A stretch of DNA of 64,000 nt. Origin: Rhinopithecus roxellana. Taxonomy: Eukaryota > Chordata > Mammalia > Primates > Cercopithecidae. Of this stretch, positions 11,086 through 23,244 are shown piece by piece. The notes under the pieces are model-generated. The model was not told the origin of the DNA and did not search any database. It worked only from the letters and a program-made list of their open reading frames with translations. Position numbers and translations under genes: made by a program. The stretch is from assembly GCF_007565055.1 (NCBI RefSeq), contig NC_044558.1:84079444-84143443 (forward strand). Reading direction: 5' to 3'. The stretch's first letter is position 1. The number at the start of each line of letters is the position of its first letter.

Positions 11086-11920
11086 CAGGGTCGCTCCTTC
11101 CCCTAGAACCCTAGAGGAGGTCGCTCCTTCTGGAGGGCAAGGTCAAGTTCAGACCTTTTACATCACATCTAGTCACCCATGCAGGCCTGCTCCGCTCACC
11201 CAGTCCAGTGTTCTAAGCCCCTTGGGCCAGATTTGAAGCTTGGGTTTGGCTTGAGAACGACCAGCATTCATCTTCCCTGGCTGTCTTCTCAGCTTCTGCC
11301 CTGGGACCTTTTCACTTCAAAGTCTAGTTGCCAGCACCACCTGCCTCCAGGAACATTTTGCACTGGGGACAGAATGCTAAGGGTGCTCCCTGTGTCTGCT
11401 TTTGTTGTGTGTCCACGTGGGGATGGAGGTGGGTGCTTCTTGAAAATACGCCTGTGCCACCCTGTTTGGCTGGGTCTGCATGTGCGTTTGTTTTAACTGA
11501 ATGTGTTGGAAGAAATTCTGGGAGGAAGTCAACCCACTTGATTCCAGATGTTTTTCCTCCTTCTCCAAAGTGTGCACAAGCTGGGTTTATTTACTGGGCT
11601 ATTTTATCTTACAACTTAGGAAATTCCCTTCCTCTCCTTCCCCCACCTCCCAGACAAGCCTGTGGTTCTGGAGAAAGCATGTCCCACCCAGTCCAGGAAG
11701 TACTCCCATCCTGGGATTTCAGCAGGAATGGAGGTTCCCTGAAGGTGGGCACAGCCCTTCCTGCTTCCCCAGAGGCTCTTTGGACCTGGCCTTGCAGAGG
11801 GTCCAGTGAGATGGATCTGTCCATCTCTCCACACCCCGCCCCTTCTCTCGCCCCCTCTCCTTTCCCCAGGCAGGTGGGGCCCTCTCTCTGGATCTGGTCT
11901 GGGCCTGGGTCTCCAGCTGA

Positions 11921-12142
<222 letters not shown>

Positions 12143-12449
12143 TGAGCCATGGTTTTAGGCCCTGGCTCTGGACCTGATGGGTTTGACAGGCCATTGGCGG
12201 TCCCAGGGGAGCCAGCCTTGGGCTGGAGGGAAAAGCCGGCAGGTTTCCCCTCACATCCCACCTGTATCTACCACCTGCGGGCTGGAATTCTCTCTCCCTC
12301 GAAAAGGCCTTGGGCTCTCTCAGGGGAGACTTGAATGCCTGTGCAGGACTTCCTGTGGAGATTTGCATGTTGGGTAATGGGGGTGGGTTTGCCCTGAGGC
12401 AGGGTCTGGGGAAGGGCTGTGCACGGCCTCCCGTGGAATTCTGGATCGG

Positions 12450-12560
12450 CCACTTGGGGGCTGTGACTTCACTTCTTCATGCCTCGGTGTTCCCATCTGT
12501 AAAACAGGATTAAGATTTCCACAGGGTGGTTATGAGGTCTGAGTGAGCTAAGATCTCCTT
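12450..12560 (-). mobile_element. MIR remnant
   Basis: GTTCCCATCTGTAAAACAGG and GGTTATGAGGTCTGAGTGAG are reverse MIR phrases. Confidence 0.7.
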
Positions 12561-12758
12561 GCCTCCAGTTCATTGGAGATGAATTAAGGGCTTTGGGCTG
12601 GTTCCTGGCTCAGTCACTAGTGGATGCGGCTAATGACCTAGGGGTCAGGGAATTAAATTATCTCTTAGGTTGCATTAATGGAAGCATTCTACCTAGGATG
12701 AGGGAGGTGATAGTCCGCTGTGTGGGGGGGGTGGTAAGGCCACACGTAGGAGTTGTGT

Positions 12759-13050
12759 TTTCTTTTTTGAGACGGAGTCTCGCTCTGTCGCCCAGGCTGG
12801 AGTGCAGTGGCCAGATCTCAGCTCACTGCAAGTTCCGCCTCCCGGGTTTACATCATTCTCCTGCCTCAGCCTCCCGAGTAGCTGAGACTACAGGCGCCCA
12901 CCACCTCGCCTGGCTAATTTTTTGTATTTTTTAGTAGAGACGGGGTTTCACCATGTTAGCCAGGATGGTCTTGATCTCCTGACCTCGTGATCTGCCCACC
13001 TTGGCCTCCCAAAGTACTGGGATTGCAGGCTTGAGCCACTGTGCCCGGTC
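12759..13050 (-). mobile_element. AluYR-type, antisense
   Basis: GGCCAGATCTC, CACCTCGCCTGGCTA and GGCTTGAGCC; related to the Old World monkey set with a few changes. Confidence 0.88.
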
Positions 13051-13055
13051 GTGCT

Positions 13056-13056
<1 letters not shown>

Positions 13057-13087
<31 letters not shown>

Positions 13088-13366
13088 AGACAGTCTCGCT
13101 CTGTCACCCAGGCTGGAGTGCAGTGGTGTGATCTCGGCTCACTGCAACCTCCACCTCCTGGGTTCAAGCAATTCTCATGTCTCAGCCTCCCAAGTAGCTG
13201 GGATTGCAGACATGCGCCAACATGCCCAGCTAATTTTTGTATTTTTAGTAGAGATGGGGTTTTGCCATGTTGTCCTGGCTGGTCTCCAACTCCTGGCCTC
13301 AAGGGATTCTCCCTCCTTGGCCTCCCAAAGTGCTAGGATTACAGGTGTGAGCCACCGCGCCTAGCC
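13057..13366 (-). mobile_element. Alu, antisense
   Basis: A 29-T head, GAGACAGTCTCGCTC, end CACCGCGCCTAGCC. Confidence 0.92.
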
Positions 13367-14159
13367 TATGGGAAGGAAGTTTTGTTCCTCTTGGTCATTG
13401 TACTTTGGAGGTTAAATCAAGCTGAAGTGGGGTGTGGGTGCGTCTGGAGACCACATTAGGTGAGATGCATTTGAAGGAGGAATTGGGTTGCTTTACCTGA
13501 GAAAGTGAAGGCATATAGTAACTTCAGCCAGCCAGGTGAAGGATTGTCTCCTGAAAGGAGTGTAGCCGAGTGGTATTGGAATAACTTGATCTGTTAGGTA
13601 GTGAGCTCCCTGTCACTGGAGGCATAGAAGTAGAAGGTAGATATGAATGAGTCAAGGCTCTTGCAGAGAATCTGCAACTGGGTGGAAGCTTGGACCAGAC
13701 GATAGGAGTATCCTTTGAGGCCACTAAGATATTTCTGAGAGTTGGGCTGGAAGCTGGCCTTAGGTCTGGACATCAAGCCCTGGTGGTGGTTGTAGTACCA
13801 GTTCCTGCTATGGGGGTGGGGCTTGCACATCTGGGTGCTTCTGGAAAGTTGGGCAGAAACTGGAGACTTCCCTATTAGGGAGATTTGGGATTTTGAAGTG
13901 GCAGGGTTTAGTACGGGGATGACTTTGTTACCATGGCCCCAGGTCTGTCCTCAGACCTGCTTGGCTCAGGGAAAGGGCAGACCCCTGCTTGGGATGGAAG
14001 GGATTGCACTTGGTGGTCAGCGTTTATGGGGACACCCTGGCAGATGTGGAGTGGAGACTGGGGAAGGAGGTGGTATCCTACTTCTAAGCTGTGCTCAATC
14101 CACTCTGCAGGTGTTGCTGGATTGGCCCTGGATTCAAAGGATGGCTGGAAGGCTCTTGG

Positions 14160-14235
14160 CCTTACTGCTGACTCTCTTTGTGACATTAGCTGGTCTCTTC
14201 CTCTCTCTGCACCTCAGCTCTCCCATCTCTACAGT
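14160..14235 (-). mobile_element. MIR remnant
   Basis: CTCTGCACCTCAGCTCTCCC followed by ATCTCTACAGTGGGG fits the reverse MIR core. Confidence 0.5.
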
Positions 14236-14914
14236 GGGGGTGGGGTGGAGCTGAACTCTGGGACACACAAGTTCCCTCCCAACCCCGTCCTCTGAGCCTT
14301 ACAGGCCTTAAGTCTCTCTGTCCAGCCCTTATGCAGAGCTGAGAGGTGGCTCATCACTTTCCCGCTGTGTGGGATGGTGTGGGTGTTGATGTTGATGACT
14401 TAAGCAAGCTGGGGGAGGTCTTGAGAAGCCTTGGCAGCAGGGGTGTGGGCGTGGCTGTCTGTTAAAGGCAGGAAGAGGAAATGTACGTTTGAGATGCTGC
14501 AAGCCGAAGTCAGTTAGGTCCTGGCAAAGACTTCTGGCCCGAAGGGTTATGCGTTGAGATACCAGGATTTTTTTCCCTGGAGTTTTGGGAAGTACAAAAG
14601 GGACAGTTGGAATTTGCCACCCTCTGAGATACAGGAGTGGGGTAGGGTGGGAGGGTGCACCATAGTTCAGCGGTTCCCAGCCATTGATTTCATGGACCAG
14701 TGAAAAAAAACTTAGGAACAAATACAGAGTTGCCAACTTGTAATTTTGCTAAACATGGGCGTTAAGATCAACAAACCCCATGGTCTGTTCTGACACTAAA
14801 AAAGTTACAAGTATAAAATGTCAGAATAAAGGATAGTACTTTAACTTTCATAGTTTTTCTCATTCTGTTTCCAACCAGTGAAAACTAAAGGACCAGAGAC
14901 TGGGGGTCCACTGA

Positions 14915-15541
14915 CCTAGATGAGTATTTTTTTATTTTTTTTATTTTTGGAGATGGAGTCTCTGTGGCCCAGGCTGGAGTGCAATGGCAGCATCTCAGCT
15001 CACTACAAGCTCCGCCTCCTGGGTTCACGCCATTCTCCTGCCTCAGCTTCCCGAGTAGATGGGACTACAGGCGCCCACCTCCATGCCTGGCTAATTTTTT
15101 TGTATTTTTAGTAGAGATGGGGTTCACCATGTTAGCCAGGATGGTCTCGATCTCCTGACCTCGTGATCCACTTGCCTCAGCCTCCCAAAGTGCTGAGATT
15201 ACAGGCGTGAGCCACCGCTCCCAGCCCCTTTTTTTTTTTTTTCTGAGATGGAGTCTCGCTCTGTTGCCAGGCTGCAGCATGGTGGCATGATCTTGGCTCA
15301 ATGCAACCTCCGCCTCCTGGGTTCAAGCGATTCTCCTGCCTCAGCCTCCCCAATAGCTGAGATTACAGGTACACGCCACCATGCCCGGCTAATTTTTGTA
15401 TTTTTAGTAGCAGCGGGATTTTGCCATGTTGTCCAGGCAGGTCTCGAACTCCTGGGGTCAAATGATCCGCCCGCCTTGGCCTCCCAAAATGCTGGGGTTA
15501 CAGACATGAGCCACTGTGACCAGCCCCTAGATGAGTATTTT
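14915..15541 (-). mobile_element. Two tandem antisense Alus in one target-site duplication
   Basis: Alus at 14931-15227 and 15228-15525 lie head to tail. The 16-bp CCTAGATGAGTATTTT is exact at 14915-14930 and 15526-15541. The second element was probably added at the T-tail of the first, or both came in together. Confidence 0.9.
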
Positions 15542-16246
15542 AGGTCTTCCCCAGGCCTGGGGATTCTCTCCAGCATCTACACCCTCTGAGCCACATACAG
15601 ACACACATCTGAGATTCGTGGTACTTGACTTGTGGCTTTGCGGAGAGAGAGAGTCTTGGGAAACCCAGGAAGGGTTTGCAGCTCCCTAGATGGGAGCTTT
15701 TCCGTACTGAAGCGGAGAATCGAATTCTGGTGTTTCCCGCCTCTGACCTGAGTTTAGGCACCTCTCCTCCTGCCACACTGACCTCACACCTCCCAGTCCG
15801 TGGTTCAGGGAGTCTTCAGTTCTCTGAAAGCTCACCGGATGCTGATGGTTTAGGAAGACTTTCATCATAAAGGGATGCTGGATTTTGTCAAATGTTCTTT
15901 CTGTGTCTATTGAGATGATCATAGGATTTTTTATTTTTAATTGTGTTTATGTGGTGAATCACATTTATTGACATGTGTTTGTTAAAGCATCCCTGGTATG
16001 AAACCCACTCGATCATGGAGGGATTATCTTGTTGATATGCTGTTGGATTTAGTTAGCTAGTATTTCGTGGAGGTTTTTTGCATCTGTGTTCATCAGGGAT
16101 ATTGGTCTTTAGTTTTCTTTTTTTGTTATGTCTTTTCCTGGTTTGGGTATTAGGGTGATACTGGCTTCATAGAATGATTTAGGGAGGATTCTTTCTTTCC
16201 CTCTCTATTGGAATAGTGTCAACAGGATCGGTACCAAGTTATCTTT

Positions 16247-16502
16247 GTTTTGTTTTGGTTTTTTGAGACAGAGTTTCACTCTTGTCGCCCAAGCTGGAGT
16301 GCAGTGGTGCGATCTCGGCTCACTGTAACCTCCGCCTCCCAGGTTCAAGTGATTCTCCAGCCATAGACTCCCAAGTAGCTGGGATTACAGGCATGTGCCA
16401 CCACGCCTGGCTAAGTTTGGTATTTTTAGTAGAGATGGGGTTTCATCATGTTGCCCAGGCTGGTCTCGAACTTCCGACCTCAGGTGATCGCCCATCTTGC
16501 AA
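16247..16502 (-). mobile_element. Alu, antisense, truncated, in L1
   Basis: Flanked by AGTTATCTTTG and AGTCATCTTTG (target-site duplication). The distal end stops at CAGGTGATCGCCCATCTTGC. Confidence 0.88.
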
Positions 16503-16538
16503 AGTCATCTTTGAATGTCTGATAGAATTCAGCTATGA

Positions 16539-16840
16539 GGCCGGGCGTGGTGGCTCAAGCCTGTAATCCCAGCACTTTGGGAGGCCGAGGCGGGCAGATC
16601 ACAAGGTCAGGAGGTCGAGACCATCCTGGCTAACACAGTGAAACCCCGTCTCCACTTAAAAAATACAAAAAATTAGCCGGGCGAGATGGCGGCGCCTGTA
16701 GTCCCAGCTACTCGGGAGGCTGAGGCAGGAGAATGGCGTGGACCCAGGAGGCGGAGCTTGCAGTGAGCTGAGATCCGGCCACTGCACTCCAGCCTGGGCA
16801 ACAGAGCGAGACTCCGTCTCAAAAAAAAAAAAAAAAAAAA
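16539..16840 (+). mobile_element. AluYR-type, sense, in L1
   Basis: Full length with GAGATCCGGCCACTGC and CTCAAGCC. The target-site duplication GAATTCAGCTATGA is exact at 16525-16538 and 16841-16854. Confidence 0.95.
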
Positions 16841-16867
16841 GAATTCAGCTATGAATGCAAGGAAGAC

Positions 16868-17064
16868 TTTCTTTCTTTCTTTCTTCCTTCCTTCCTTCCT
16901 TCCTTCCTTCCTTCCTTCCTTCCTTCCTTCCTTCCTTCCTTCCTTCCTTCCTTCCTTCCTTCCTTCCTTCCTTCCTTCCTTTCCTCCCTCCCTCCCTCCC
17001 TCCCTCCCTCCCTCCCTCCCTCCCTCCCTCCCTCCCTCCCTCCCTCCTTCTTTCTTTCTTTCTT
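16868..17064 (+). repeat. Polypyrimidine tract (TTCC)n then (CTCC)n
   Basis: About 200 bp of pure pyrimidine on the + strand: TTTC, then about 28 TTCC units, then about 16 CTCC units, then TTTC. It lies between an L1 fragment and an antisense Alu. Long mirror-symmetric runs like this can form triplex (H-) DNA and are usually length-variable. Confidence 0.95.
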
Positions 17065-17362
17065 ATTTTTTCATTTTTTTGAGACAGAATCTCACCCTGT
17101 CGCCTAGGCTGGAGTGCAGTAGGCATGATCTCGACTCACTGCAACCTCCACCTCCCAACTTTAAGCGATTCTCGTGCCTCAGCCTCCTGAGTAGCTGGGA
17201 TTACAAGTGTATGCTACCGGTCCCGGCTGATTTTTGTATTTTTAGTAGAGACAGGGTTTTTCCATGCTGGTCAACCTGGTCTCAAATTCCTGGCCTCAAG
17301 TGATCCTGCTGCCTCAGCCTCCCAAAGTGCTAGGATTACAGGCATGAGTCACCACGCTGGGC
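17065..17362 (-). mobile_element. Alu, antisense
   Basis: Its T/C-rich tail merges with the polypyrimidine tract; the end is CACCACGCTGGGC. Confidence 0.9.
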
Positions 17363-17830
17363 TTCCAAGGAAGATTTTAAATGGCGCTATTCTTCAGGCT
17401 TTATTCCTAGGTAATCTAGGAGAGCTGCCTGGAAGAGGAAGACTGTTGAAGGTGACTGAGGAGTAGAATGACCTGGAGAAAGGGGTTTGAGCTTGCCCTG
17501 CTGAGCTGGCCCTACGTTGATGAGGCAGAGGAGGTGAGAATACAGCGTCAGGGTCAGAACATCAAGGCCACAGTCAGCAGTGCGTAGGGGTCACCAGGTG
17601 TTAGCCTTATAATTAGCAGTAAGGAAAGCTGGAGGTGGAAGTCACCCCCGGGGAATAGGAGATTGGAAACTTTTAAGTACCTAGGGTGAACCAGGTGATG
17701 TCTTTTTCCTCCAACTCAACCTGGCCTATGGCAGCATCCTGGCCACATTTGCGGGCCCGGCCTCCCCACTCTGGCTGTGCCAGCCTGGGTGAGCTATAGT
17801 TAACAGTTATAAGCAATGAACATTTACAAA

Positions 17831-17896
17831 TTTTATTTTATTTTATTGAGTCAGGGTCTTACTCTGTTGCCCAGGCTGGAGTAGCATGGCTTGATC
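17831..17896 (-). mobile_element. Alu tail fragment, antisense
   Basis: TTTTATTTTATTG to CAGGCTGGAGTAGCATGG only. Confidence 0.7.
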
Positions 17897-17989
17897 CAGT
17901 GAACATTTTATGTACATTATTTATCTTCCCTGCAAGCATTATGGAAAAATTTAATATTTCCCACCTATTTAAAAAAAAATTTTTTTTTA

Positions 17990-18310
17990 GGCCGGGTGCA
18001 GTGGCTCACGTGTGTAATCCCAGCACTTTGGGAGGCCAAGGCGGGCAGATCACGAGGTCAGGAGATCGAGACCATCCTGACTAACATGGTGAAACCCTGT
18101 CTCTACTAAAAATACAAAAAAAAAAAAAAAAAATTAGCCGGGTGTGGTGGCGGGTGCCTGTAGTTCCCAGATAGTCGGGAGGCTGAGGGAGGAGAATGGT
18201 GTGAACCCGGGAGGCAGAGCTTACAGTGAGCCGAGATTGTGCCACCGTACTCCAGCCTGGGTGACAGAGCAAAAGACTCTGTCTCAAAAAAAAAAAAAAA
18301 AAGAAAAAAA
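17990..18310 (+). mobile_element. Alu, sense
   Basis: From GGCCGGGTGCAGTGGCTC to a long A-tail. Confidence 0.92.
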
Positions 18311-18612
18311 ATTTAATTTTTGAGACAGAGTTTTGCTCTTGTTGCCCAGACTGGAGTACAATGGCATGATCTCACGATCTCAGCTCACTGCAAACTCTGC
18401 CTCCCAGGTTCAAGCGATTCTCCTGCCTCAGCCTCCTGAGTAGCTGGGATTACAAGCACGCGCCACCACACCCAGCTAATTCTTGTAGTTTTAGTAGAAA
18501 TGGGGTTTTACCGTGTTTTCCAGGCTAGTCTTGAACTCCTGACCTCAGGTGATCTGCCCATCTCAGCCTCCCCAAGTGCTGGGATTACAGGTGTGAGCCA
18601 CTGTGCCAGGCT
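18311..18612 (-). mobile_element. Alu, antisense, tail to tail with previous
   Basis: GAGACAGAGTTTTGCTC to CACTGTGCCAGGCT; together with 17990-18310 it forms an inverted Alu pair with almost no spacer. Confidence 0.9.
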
Positions 18613-18780
18613 AAGAAAAAATTTAAATTTTGTTTTAGAGACAGGGTCTTGCTCTTTTGCCCAGGCTGGAGTGCAATAGTGTGATCACAGCTCATTGCAG
18701 CCTTGCCTTGACCTCCTGGGCTTAAACAATCGTCCTATCCCAGCCTCTAGAGTAGCTGGGACTACAGGCATGTGACACCG
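18613..18780 (-). mobile_element. Alu fragment, antisense
   Basis: TTTTAGAGACAGGGTCTTGC to CAGGCATGTGACACCG; left part of an old Alu. Confidence 0.8.
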
Positions 18781-18799
18781 TTTTTTTTTTTTAAACAAA

Positions 18800-18960
18800 T
18801 ACAGAAAATACCTAAGGCCTAAGATCTCACAGTGACCAGGTCAGAGTAAGAACCCAGGTGTGCCTACTTTCAAAACACACATTCCTAAGTATACCGACCT
18901 TGAACCCCAGTAGCTTGGGAGTCAGGAGACTTGGGATCTGGGCCTCCTTTTTGACTCTGT
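18800..18960. mobile_element. MIR-like pieces
   Basis: AAGAACCCAGGTGTGCC and GACTCTGTGACTATGTGTGA resemble MIR phrases in both directions; weak. Confidence 0.35.
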
Positions 18961-18980
18961 GACTATGTGTGAACTATTTG

Positions 18981-19309
18981 CTCATTTAACAAACTTCTTT
19001 TTTTTTTCCCGGAGGCGGAGTCTTGCTCTGTCACCCAGGCTGGAGTGCAATGGCACGATATTGGCTCCCTGCAGTTTCTGCCTCCTGGGTTCAAATGATT
19101 CTCCCGCCTCAGCCTCCTGAGTAGCTGGAATTACAGGCGCCCACAACCACACCCAGCTAATTTTTTGTATTTTTAGTAGAGATGGGGTTTTATCATGTTG
19201 GCCAGGCCAGTCTCGAACTCCTGACTTCAAGTGATCTGCCTGCCTTGGCCTCCCGAAGTGCTGGGATTACAGGTGTGAGCTGCTGGTCCTGGCCTCATTT
19301 AACAAACTT
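18981..19309 (-). mobile_element. Alu, antisense, with target-site duplication
   Basis: The body is 18997-19293. The 16-bp CTCATTTAACAAACTT is exact at 18981-18996 and 19294-19309. Confidence 0.93.
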
Positions 19310-19370
19310 TCTTAAGGGCCTACTTGGTGCCAGATGATGCGGGGGGTGGGCCTGGAGGGGACATAAGACA

Positions 19371-19426
19371 GATCCCATCTCTCCTGAGTGCAGCGTGTGA
19401 TCCCATCCCTCCTGAGTGCAGCGTGT
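19371..19426 (+). repeat. 28-bp tandem duplication
   Basis: Two adjacent 28-bp units starting GATCCCATC and ending GCAGCGTGT, with one mismatch, in otherwise unique intron. Confidence 0.9.
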
Positions 19427-19629
19427 CCAGCCAGGTGGCAGCCAGGGTGGCAGAGCCCAGTATGGGAACCCTATTTGTCATATAAGTGGGGGTGGCAGTG
19501 CCTGGGGAGGACCCAGGGATCTGTGACTTGGGCTGGTCTAAAGTTATTTTCCATTCTTGCATTCTATAAAGAGCCACTGAAAACCCAAGTATCATGATAG
19601 CCCCAGGTATTTCTTATACTCCAGCACGT

Positions 19630-19705
19630 CTGAGAAGCAGTTCCTTAATGGTGTCACGTGGTTGGGCCTCAGACGATCCATCTATAAAATGGGTCTAGAG
19701 CAGGG
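19630..19705 (-). mobile_element. MIR-like remnant
   Basis: GGGCCTCAGACGATCCATCT followed by ATAAAATGGGTC fits the reverse MIR core. Confidence 0.5.
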
Positions 19706-19856
19706 AAGGGGACTGGACGGGATGTGGAGGGGGTTGGGGCCATGGGAAACTGGGCAGTACCTGCTCAGCCAGACCAGCTAGGGCCAGGTGGGAATCCAGA
19801 TCCTCCTATTTTTCTAGGGGGAAGGCAACATTTCAGATTGTCATATGGAACGTACT

Positions 19857-20160
19857 GTCGTGGCACGGTGGCTCATGCCTGTAATCCCAGCATTTAGCAC
19901 TTTGGGAGGCTGAGGTGGGTGGATCACCTGAGACTGGGAGTTCAAGACTGGCTTGGCCAACATGGTAAAACCCCGTCTCTACTAAAAATTTGCACGACTG
20001 TGGTCCCAGCTACTCAGGAGGCTGAGGCAGGAGAATCGCTTGAGCCTGGGAGGTGGAGGTTGTAGTGAGCCGAGATGGCACCACTGCACTCCAGCCTGGG
20101 TGACACAGTGAAACTCTGTCTCAAAAAAAACAAAAACCAACAAAACAACAACAAAAGAAA
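19857..20160 (+). mobile_element. Alu, sense
   Basis: GGCACGGTGGCTCATGCC to a CAAAA-rich tail; part of the middle A-rich region is deleted. Confidence 0.9.
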
Positions 20161-20501
20161 TATCCCCGTTTTTATTTATTTATTTATTTATTTATTTATT
20201 TTTGAGACGGAGTCTCGCTCTGTCGCCCAGGCTGGAGTGCAGTGGCCGGATCTCAGCTCACTGCAAGCTCCGCCTCCCAGGTTTAGGCCATTCTCCTGCC
20301 TCAGCCTCCCGAGTAGCTGGGACTACAGGTGTCCGCCACCTCGCCCGGCTAGTTTTCTGTATTTTTTTAGTAGAGACGGGGTTTCACTGTGTTAGCCAGG
20401 ATGGTCTCGATCTCCTGACCTCGTGATCCGCCCGTCTCGGCCTCCCAAAGTGCTGGGATTACAGGCTTGAGCCACCGCGCCCGGCCGTATCCCCGTTTTT
20501 A
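20161..20501 (-). mobile_element. AluYR-type, antisense, with target-site duplication
   Basis: The body is 20175-20487 with all Old World monkey diagnostic phrases. TATCCCCGTTTTTA is exact at 20161-20174 and 20488-20501. Confidence 0.95.
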
Positions 20502-22519
20502 AACATGGGATGGTGTGAAGTAATTGGCCCCTGATCCCAACTATGAGGTCCTTGAAGGGAGAGGCTATCCTCAGTTCATCTCAGGAGCCACAGGGCCGTT
20601 CCTGATCCTGGCCCGGTGCAGGGAGTTCACTGATGTCAGTGAAGGAACCAGGCTCCGATTGGGTTGTGGGCATCTGTGAGGTGCCCCGTGTCGAGTTCTG
20701 TGACCTCTGTGTTTATTCCTCCCAAAGTTGCAGAGGTGGAGGCAGATGTGAGTGGGGCCTTTGGATTCTGAGTCCTGAGCGTCTTGGTTGTGGGTGAGAC
20801 TCCACGTGCCCCCGCTGCCCTTCTTGGGCCCCCTCAGGTCCCAGAGAATGTGCTGCTTTGTGGATCACTGGCTTCCCATCCATGACTGCATCTGTCCCTG
20901 GTTGCTTGGCCTGAATAGCCTCTGTTTATTGCCTTCATATTGTCGATGACTCTGGCTGGAAGCTGGAGGCAGATGCCAGCGTCCCCAGCCCAGGCAGCAG
21001 CCCGGGAACACCGGCTCTCATGCTTCCTGGGCTGTCAAGAGGCCATCAGGGGCGGTACGGATGGGCCCATGAACGCTGTTATTTCCACGCCTCCTTCCCG
21101 AGGGAGGCGTGTGGGTAATGAAGCAGATGTAAGCAGAGCTGGGGGAGGGACGTGGTGGTGGCTAATCCAGGGGTGGCCGCCTGACCCACCCTTGAGGCCC
21201 TGCTGGGTAGGGGAGTGGGTAGAAGCTTCTAGAATCCCTTGAGCGTCTGGGCGTGCAGATCCCCTGCCCCCTCCTTGCAGCAGCAGCTCTCTTCTGTGTT
21301 CCTCTTTGCTCACACATCAGGGCAACAGATGTAAGTCAGGTGTGTCGGCCTCTGCACCTGCCAGGAGAATAGGGAGAGTCCAGGGCTGGTAAAGATGGAT
21401 GCACATGGGCACCATCCTCTACCAGAGCCCTCATGATCGACTGAGACGACCACAGATACCAATGCCAGTTGCTTATATGGGTTCAGGACTTGCTCAGCAA
21501 GTTCCCCAGAAGGGAGGGGAGTGGAGGGGACAGGCTGGAATCCCAGCCCCTGGACTTGGGCTTTCTCGTTGGGGTTTCTCGATCCTCGTTGCCTGTACAA
21601 CTAGGAAATGTTGCCAGGATAACGGGGCTGGTGACAATAACAACATTCAATAGCCTGGTTCCACTTGGTGGAAACATGGAAATGTTGAGGTCAGCCTGCA
21701 GGCAGCAGAGGCAGGAGACTAAAGTGGATGTGGAGACAGAGGCTCTTTCAGGGCGGCAGCCATGCTCCTGTGCAGAGGAGGGTGAAGGCGGTGGGGTGGG
21801 AAGGTGGGGAGCTCGACAGCCACTTGCAACTGCACACCTGGTCAGCACAGCAGCTGTCTTTCATGGCCCCCGCCAGAGGCTCTGGAAGCCAGGCACAGAA
21901 TGAGGTTCCCTAAAGCAAAGCCCTCGTGCTTTTACTGGGCAGCACTGGGCTCCTGGTGATGAGCTTTGCCTTGCTCTCCCCTGAGGATGGCCAGCTCTGT
22001 TCCATGCGTTGCCCTGGTGGGGAGAGCCAGCGGCTGAGTGTCCATTGCAGATGCCAGCAGTGGCCTCGCAGTCTGTGCTGTCTTCCAGGTGGTAGCGTTG
22101 CTCCCAGCAGCGGTGACCACCCATGACTCAGGGCTGGCGTGTTTCATTGGGGGAAAGAGACTGGAACCGCTCGGGCTTGGGGGGCAGGGGCAATTGCTGT
22201 AATTTTCCTCAGAGCAAAAGAATAAAGTGCATGGCCAGGAGAGGAGGGGACAGCGGCCTCCAGGGCCAGGCCCTTCAGGGTGCAGGGTCTTGGGGTGCCG
22301 CCACCCTTCCCTCTGCTGCACCCTTCCCCCAGCCGACCCTCCTCTGTCCTTCACTGTGAGTCGCTCCGCCTCTGTCCGCCCTTGTCCTTATTTCTCTCTG
22401 CGTTTCTCCTTTTGCCTCCCCTCTGTATTTCCCTGCCTGTCCCCCGGGACTCGCAGGCCTGTGCGGAGCCATTAATGCAGCGGCAGCTGTACAGCGTGGT
22501 GGCTAAAAACAGAGCTGCT

Positions 22520-22620
22520 GTCGCTTGCCAGCTGTGATTCGTTCAGCAAGTGACTTCCTGCTTTGTGCCCTCAGTTTCAGCATCTGTGAATTGGGGTTGA
22601 TTCTCCTCCTGCCCATCCCC
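22520..22620 (-). mobile_element. MIR remnant
   Basis: AGCAAGTGACTTCCTGC and CATCTGTGAATTGGGGTTGA are reverse MIR phrases. Confidence 0.6.
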
Positions 22621-22689
22621 TAGCCCCACGCTGTGTGACCCGGCAGCCAGGAGCCACACACGTCACCTGAGTACTTGCAGTATGACCAC

Positions 22690-23235
22690 TGTGAATTGCG
22701 ATGCGTTAGCTCTGCGTCCCAGTGAATGAGGCGCTTTCTCCCAGCCTTCATGGACCATGCGGAGCCTGACTTCCCAGGCTCAAAATCCTGATAGGTGACT
22801 TCATTTTTCTGTGCCTCACTTTCCTCATCCGTAATTTTTGTTGTTGTTTTTGACTTTGTCCCCCAGGCTGGAGTACAGTGGCGCTATCTTGGCTCACTGC
22901 AACCTCCACCTCCCGGGTTCAAGGAATTCTCATGCCTTCGCCTCCCGAGTAGCTGGGATTATAGGCATGTGCCACCACGCCTGGCTAATTTTTGTATTTT
23001 TAGTAGAGACGGGTTTCGCCATATTGGCCAGGCTGGTCTCGAACTCCTGACCTCAGGTGATCCTTCTGCCTCGACCTTCCAAAGTGCTGGGATTATAGGC
23101 ATAAGCCACCGTGCCTGGCCCTCATCTGTAAATTGAGGTTGAATATAGTATACACTTTTTAGGGATTGCATGAGAATTAATGAGTTAAGGCCCAGAAAGC
23201 CCTTAGACCACTGTGCCTGGCACAAGGTGGGCCCT
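22690..23235 (-). mobile_element. MIR remnant split by an Alu
   Basis: Pieces 22690-22834 (CTGTGCCTCACTTTCCTCAT) and 23121-23235 (GAATTAATGAGTTAAGGCCC, ACTGTGCCTGGCACAAGG). Confidence 0.7.
22835..23120 (-). mobile_element. Alu, antisense, inside MIR
   Basis: Flanked by CTCATCCGTAA and CTCATCTGTAA. Its tail is TTTTTGTTGTTG. Confidence 0.9.
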
Positions 23236-23244
23236 CTGTTGTCC

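Larger units (their letters stand above)
15856..16866 (-). mobile_element. L1 ORF2 fragment split by two Alus
   Basis: Antisense L1 reverse-transcriptase coding sequence: the - strand reads MIISIDTERTFDKIQHPFMM, the RT motif around the first catalytic Asp region. Pieces: 15856-16246, 16503-16538 and 16841-16866. The frame is broken, so this is a dead remnant. Confidence 0.88.

Noticed and set aside
15686..15922. Open frame with reverse-transcriptase motif
   Set aside because: Real homology to L1 ORF2, but it is a fragment joined to unrelated sequence. It is listed as an L1 remnant, not a gene.
16845..17303. Ser-Phe-Leu-Pro repeat frame and its complement
   Set aside because: It is the polypyrimidine tract read through into an Alu.
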